IMG/VR virus record: IMGVR_UViG_3300031393_000006
Coordinates: 1-23,824 of that record
Length of the DNA stretch: 23,824 bases
Direction: 5' to 3' (one strand)
From: a virus
Shown here one piece after another: positions 21,297 through 23,824 of the stretch. Below the pieces are notes generated by a model. The model was given only the letters and a program-made list of their open reading frames with translations. It was not told where the DNA came from and ran no database searches. Position numbers and translations under genes: made by a program. Positions within the stretch are counted from its first letter, which is position 1; every line of letters starts with the position of its first letter.

Positions 21297-23536
21297 CAGT
21301 AGCCTCCTGTTACTGCTACGGTCCATCCGCGTGACCGTAGCGTGTCGATTGCTGCCTCACCAGCAGCGGACGGTGCCGATCCGCCCGACTGATCGAACAC
21401 ACGTGTTCCTGCCGCAATACCGGATGCAACAAGCGACACTAGGATGTTGTCGATGCTGGTTTGCGTCAGTGCGGTGTTGTTAAATGCGCTGGAAAAGTCC
21501 CCGCCTTTTATATTGTCGAAGGCATTAGCTGGGAAGCTGGTCAGGCTGGTGCAGTCGCGCCACGCTAACGCAAAGCTAGTCCCCGAAGACGTGTCGATTA
21601 GGGGGAAACTGGTGAGGCTTGAGCAACGCAACCACGCTATCGCAAAGATATTCCCCGAAGACGTGTCAATAAGAGGGAAACTGGTGAGGCTGGTGCAGTC
21701 CTGCCACGCTCGCCCAAAGCCAGTCCCAGAAGATGTGTCGATGAGCGGGAAACTCGTTAGGCTGGAGCAGTCGCGCCACGCTCCCCGAAAGTTAGTCCCC
21801 GAAGATGTGTCGATGAGCGGGAAACTGGTGAGGCTGGTGCAGTCCTGCCAAGCAAAAGAGAAATTAGTCCCTGCTGACGTGTCGATCAGAGGGAAGCTGG
21901 TGATTTCCGACCAATCTCTCCAGTAAGACTCAAAGTCGGTCACAGCCCCATAGCTGGCCGTTGCACCTTCCCCTACAAAGTAAGCCTCCGTCGCAGCAGC
22001 ATCCCCCGCACTCAAAGCCCCGTTGCGGATTAACTGCCCCACGAGTGCGGTGCCGGGGAAATACTGCCCGTCCCTGCCGCCAATCTCATACGGACCAGCA
22101 GGAATGTTCACGCCGTAGCTTGCTGTGCCTTGGTCCGTGCCGAGAACCATTGTGCCAGTAAACCCGCCCGTTGGTACTGTCACGGACAGGCGGTCATCCA
22201 CCTTGTCCAGCGTGGCGCGGGCGGGACCAGTCTGGTATGTCGGACGCGCCGCAGCCGTGGCCTGCGTGGCGTGGTTGCCGTTGCCTGATTTGTCCAGCAT
22301 CAGCCCAACAGGTTGTCCCGCCGTTGTGACGGGCGTGGTGCCTGCGCTATCTTGGAACAGCGTGGACAGGTCGGATGGACCGTACCATGCACCTGCCTCG
22401 CTTCCCGTGAACACGTCAGCAGGGGTGAACACGCCGTCCTGCACCGTCACGCTCACGCTGTCCTGCGCGTCGGGTGACACGCCGTTGCTTGCTGTCTCCG
22501 AGTACTCCAGAACTTCACCGACAGACGCTTCCTCCGGTATAGTATAGTCGAGACCAGAAAGGTTCGCCGTAACGTCAACGCCATCAAGCGTAAGCGTAGG
22601 TGTCAAAGTAGGTGCAGGCGACCCGGAGTAGATGCCTTCAACGATTGTCACTGTGCTACCCTGTGCCGGATCGCCGGTGATCTGCGGGGCGGAGGTGATC
22701 GTCGGCGCGAATGCCTTGAGACCTGCCTGTCCCCAGTTTAAGAGGTCTGTAAATTCAGACGCTGTCAGACCGCGACTGATCTCCATTCCTCGCGCTATTT
22801 CTACCTTGGCAAAAGTATCTTCGCTAAACACACCTTTGTTGCCAAACAATTGGCTAACTCCTGTTTGCCAGTCCGGATAGAAACTGACACCTGTTTCCGA
22901 GGCAACCAGAGTTCCGTCGATCCAGAGTTTAAGAGTGCCGCTCGGTATGTCGCCCTCTACGATGATCACCATGTCAAGCGGCGGATCATATGTCGGACTG
23001 GGTGCATCGAGAACATCTGTACTGGTGTTGTCAATCTGGAACCGGACAGGGGAAAACGAACCTTGCGGCGCATAGATAATCCTTAGTCCGTCATTAAGAT
23101 CATGGGCAGTCCAGACAGGGTTGGTGTTTCCGTTTGTGTCCAGCGACCTGATTGCAAAACATGCGGTGAAAACATCCTTGCCTGTGAAGTCTCGGGTCAC
23201 GCTCGTCAGTTTATCACTGATACCGTCCGAAAGTATCGTTCGACGGTTACCCACAATCTGCAGCCTCGGACGGTCGGCGAGTACCTCCGTGCTGTGATCC
23301 ACCCCGTTCGTGCTTCCGCTGTTATCTTTCCAAAGAGCCACGGGATCGTCATGGGCCGTCGCCGGAATTGTCCCGGCATCATCTTGCCAAAGACTCGACG
23401 TAGCGTAGGCATCCACGACAAAGCCCTGATCGTTTGATGTATAGAGGGTCTGCGGGAACACAAGCACGCCGGATCGACCACTTCGGCTATAGAAAACGGG
23501 AGTAGAAGTCATGTTAAGTGCTGTCGTTAGTCTCAT
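21296..23536 (-). CDS. Adhesin / receptor-binding protein with DUF285-like repeats, 746 aa
   Basis: Starts at ATG 23536 with AAAGGTCG upstream. The N-terminal about 280 residues form a LamG/concanavalin-like domain (LWQDDAGTIPATAHDDPVAL, FSPVRFQIDNTSTD, GTLKLWIDGTLVASETGVSF). About 285-370 is an Ig-like segment (APTITSAPQITGDPAQGSTV). A second beta domain follows, with QDSAGTTPVTTAGQPVGLML repeating the first domain's start motif. From about residue 545 there are six 24-residue units, SLTSFPLIDTSSGTxxFxxAWxxC, resembling DUF285/BspA-like repeats. The C-terminal cap (AFNNTALTQTSIDNILVSLV, GGSAPSAAGEAAIDTLRSRG) is common in such adhesins. It probably contacts the host surface. It is GC-rich, unlike the head genes. 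Confidence 0.8.
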   Translation of the reverse strand: MRLTTALNMTSTPVFYSRSGRSGVLVFPQTLYTSNDQGFVVDAYATSSLWQDDAGTIPATAHDDPVALWKDNSGSTNGVDHSTEVLADRPRLQIVGNRRTILSDGISDKLTSVTRDFTGKDVFTACFAIRSLDTNGNTNPVWTAHDLNDGLRIIYAPQGSFSPVRFQIDNTSTDVLDAPSPTYDPPLDMVIIVEGDIPSGTLKLWIDGTLVASETGVSFYPDWQTGVSQLFGNKGVFSEDTFAKVEIARGMEISRGLTASEFTDLLNWGQAGLKAFAPTITSAPQITGDPAQGSTVTIVEGIYSGSPAPTLTPTLTLDGVDVTANLSGLDYTIPEEASVGEVLEYSETASNGVSPDAQDSVSVTVQDGVFTPADVFTGSEAGAWYGPSDLSTLFQDSAGTTPVTTAGQPVGLMLDKSGNGNHATQATAAARPTYQTGPARATLDKVDDRLSVTVPTGGFTGTMVLGTDQGTASYGVNIPAGPYEIGGRDGQYFPGTALVGQLIRNGALSAGDAAATEAYFVGEGATASYGAVTDFESYWRDWSEITSFPLIDTSAGTNFSFAWQDCTSLTSFPLIDTSSGTNFRGAWRDCSSLTSFPLIDTSSGTGFGRAWQDCTSLTSFPLIDTSSGNIFAIAWLRCSSLTSFPLIDTSSGTSFALAWRDCTSLTSFPANAFDNIKGGDFSSAFNNTALTQTSIDNILVSLVASGIAAGTRVFDQSGGSAPSAAGEAAIDTLRSRGWTVAVTGGY
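21535..21905 (-). repeat. 72-nt tandem repeats (five clear units and one diverged)
   Basis: Five near-identical 72-nt units and one degenerate unit encode the 24-residue repeats of the adhesin. Backbone codons are conserved. Changes concentrate in three pairs of positions (after SSG, after F, and after AW), giving TN/RG/RD, TG/GR/QD, NI/AI/LR, TS/AL/RD and TN/SF/QD. These would lie on one face of a repeat solenoid. Confidence 0.85.
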
Positions 23537-23557
23537 TTCTCGACCTTTCTATTAATA

Positions 23558-23797
23558 TTAAGTTAATAGAGCGAAGATACCAACAGCTGATGTATTTGCC
23601 GCATTAAACCTTGAGACATTTGCTGTAATAAGAGTACCGCTACCTACTTCTGCTTCAATGGTCTCTCCGGCACTGTCGAAAGAAACTACTCCACCTACAT
23701 TTACAAAGAAGCCTACACAGACATCCTCTGGAACGTAATCACCATCACCTGTAGCTCTCCACTTGGGGGCTAAGCCTGATACTTTTGTTGCTTGCAT
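23558..23797 (-). CDS. Hypothetical protein, 79 aa, ahead of the adhesin
   Basis: ATG 23797 has AAAAGGAAT about 10 nt upstream. It begins MQATKVSGLAPKWRATGDGD and continues beta-rich (CVGFFVNVGGVVSFDSAGET, GTLITANVSRFNAANTSAVG), without cysteine motif or membrane span. Similar small proteins precede tail adhesins in phages. It could be a small fibre-base or decoration protein. Composition is closer to the phage core genes than to the GC-rich adhesin. There is no named family. Confidence 0.7.
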   Translation of the reverse strand: MQATKVSGLAPKWRATGDGDYVPEDVCVGFFVNVGGVVSFDSAGETIEAEVGSGTLITANVSRFNAANTSAVGIFALLT

Positions 23798-23824
23798 TTT
23801 TATTAATTCCTTTTCTTTTTGTTT

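Noticed and set aside
21535-21905. CRISPR array, because of regular repeats
   Set aside because: The 72-nt units are coding, in frame and continuous without spacers.
21535-21905. Diversity-generating retroelement variable region
   Set aside because: Substitutions are not limited to adenines, and no template repeat or reverse transcriptase is present in the window.

Overview
The window is the structural and lysis half of a tailed-phage genome, read entirely from the minus strand (right to left). Portal, scaffold and major capsid genes, a lambda J-like tail-tip protein and an M15 endolysin/holin/spanin cassette identify a caudovirus, most likely siphovirus-like. The host is inferred to be a GC-rich marine alphaproteobacterium of Rhodobacteraceae type. 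The evidence is a host-interaction locus (about 17.5-23.5 kb) that is visibly richer in G+C than the rest and made of DUF4376-like and adhesin genes, plus phage tRNAs that read AU-rich codons (AGA, AUA, CUA, UUA). This host call is inference.

Layout in transcription order. 23.8-17.5 kb: receptor-binding locus with a 79-aa protein, a 746-aa adhesin with 24-residue repeats, a 135-aa protein plus a damaged partial copy, small ORFs, a tail fibre and short accessory genes ending in a broken remnant. 17.4-10.8 kb: an SP6-like phage promoter, then an NlpC/P60-like protein, two tail proteins, the 1488-aa J-like protein and a tail assembly chaperone, coupled by 1-4 nt overlaps or short gaps. 10.8-9.7 kb: endolysin, holin-like protein, i-spanin and embedded o-spanin. 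9.7-9.25 kb: a non-coding leader with three phage promoters, a 45-nt direct repeat and stem-loops. 9.25-7.6 kb: portal. 7.6-6.8 kb: a tRNA array with intact and degenerate members and one 48-aa membrane protein. 6.7-1.9 kb: a giant MuF-RNA polymerase gene split by a group I intron. 1.9-0 kb: scaffold and the major capsid protein, which runs off the left edge.

The central discovery is the 6.7-1.9 kb gene. A 277-nt ORF-less group I intron (2932..3208) separates two reading frames. Precise splicing gives one protein of about 1492 aa with an N-terminal Mu gpF-type head-morphogenesis domain and a C-terminal T7-like single-subunit RNA polymerase with motifs A, B and C. The intron sits inside motif B, four residues before the invariant Tyr-Gly. 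The position between portal and scaffold and the MuF fusion suggest a capsid-associated RNA polymerase that may be carried in the virion. Four promoters matching the SP6 promoter core precede the head and tail operons and are candidate targets of this enzyme.
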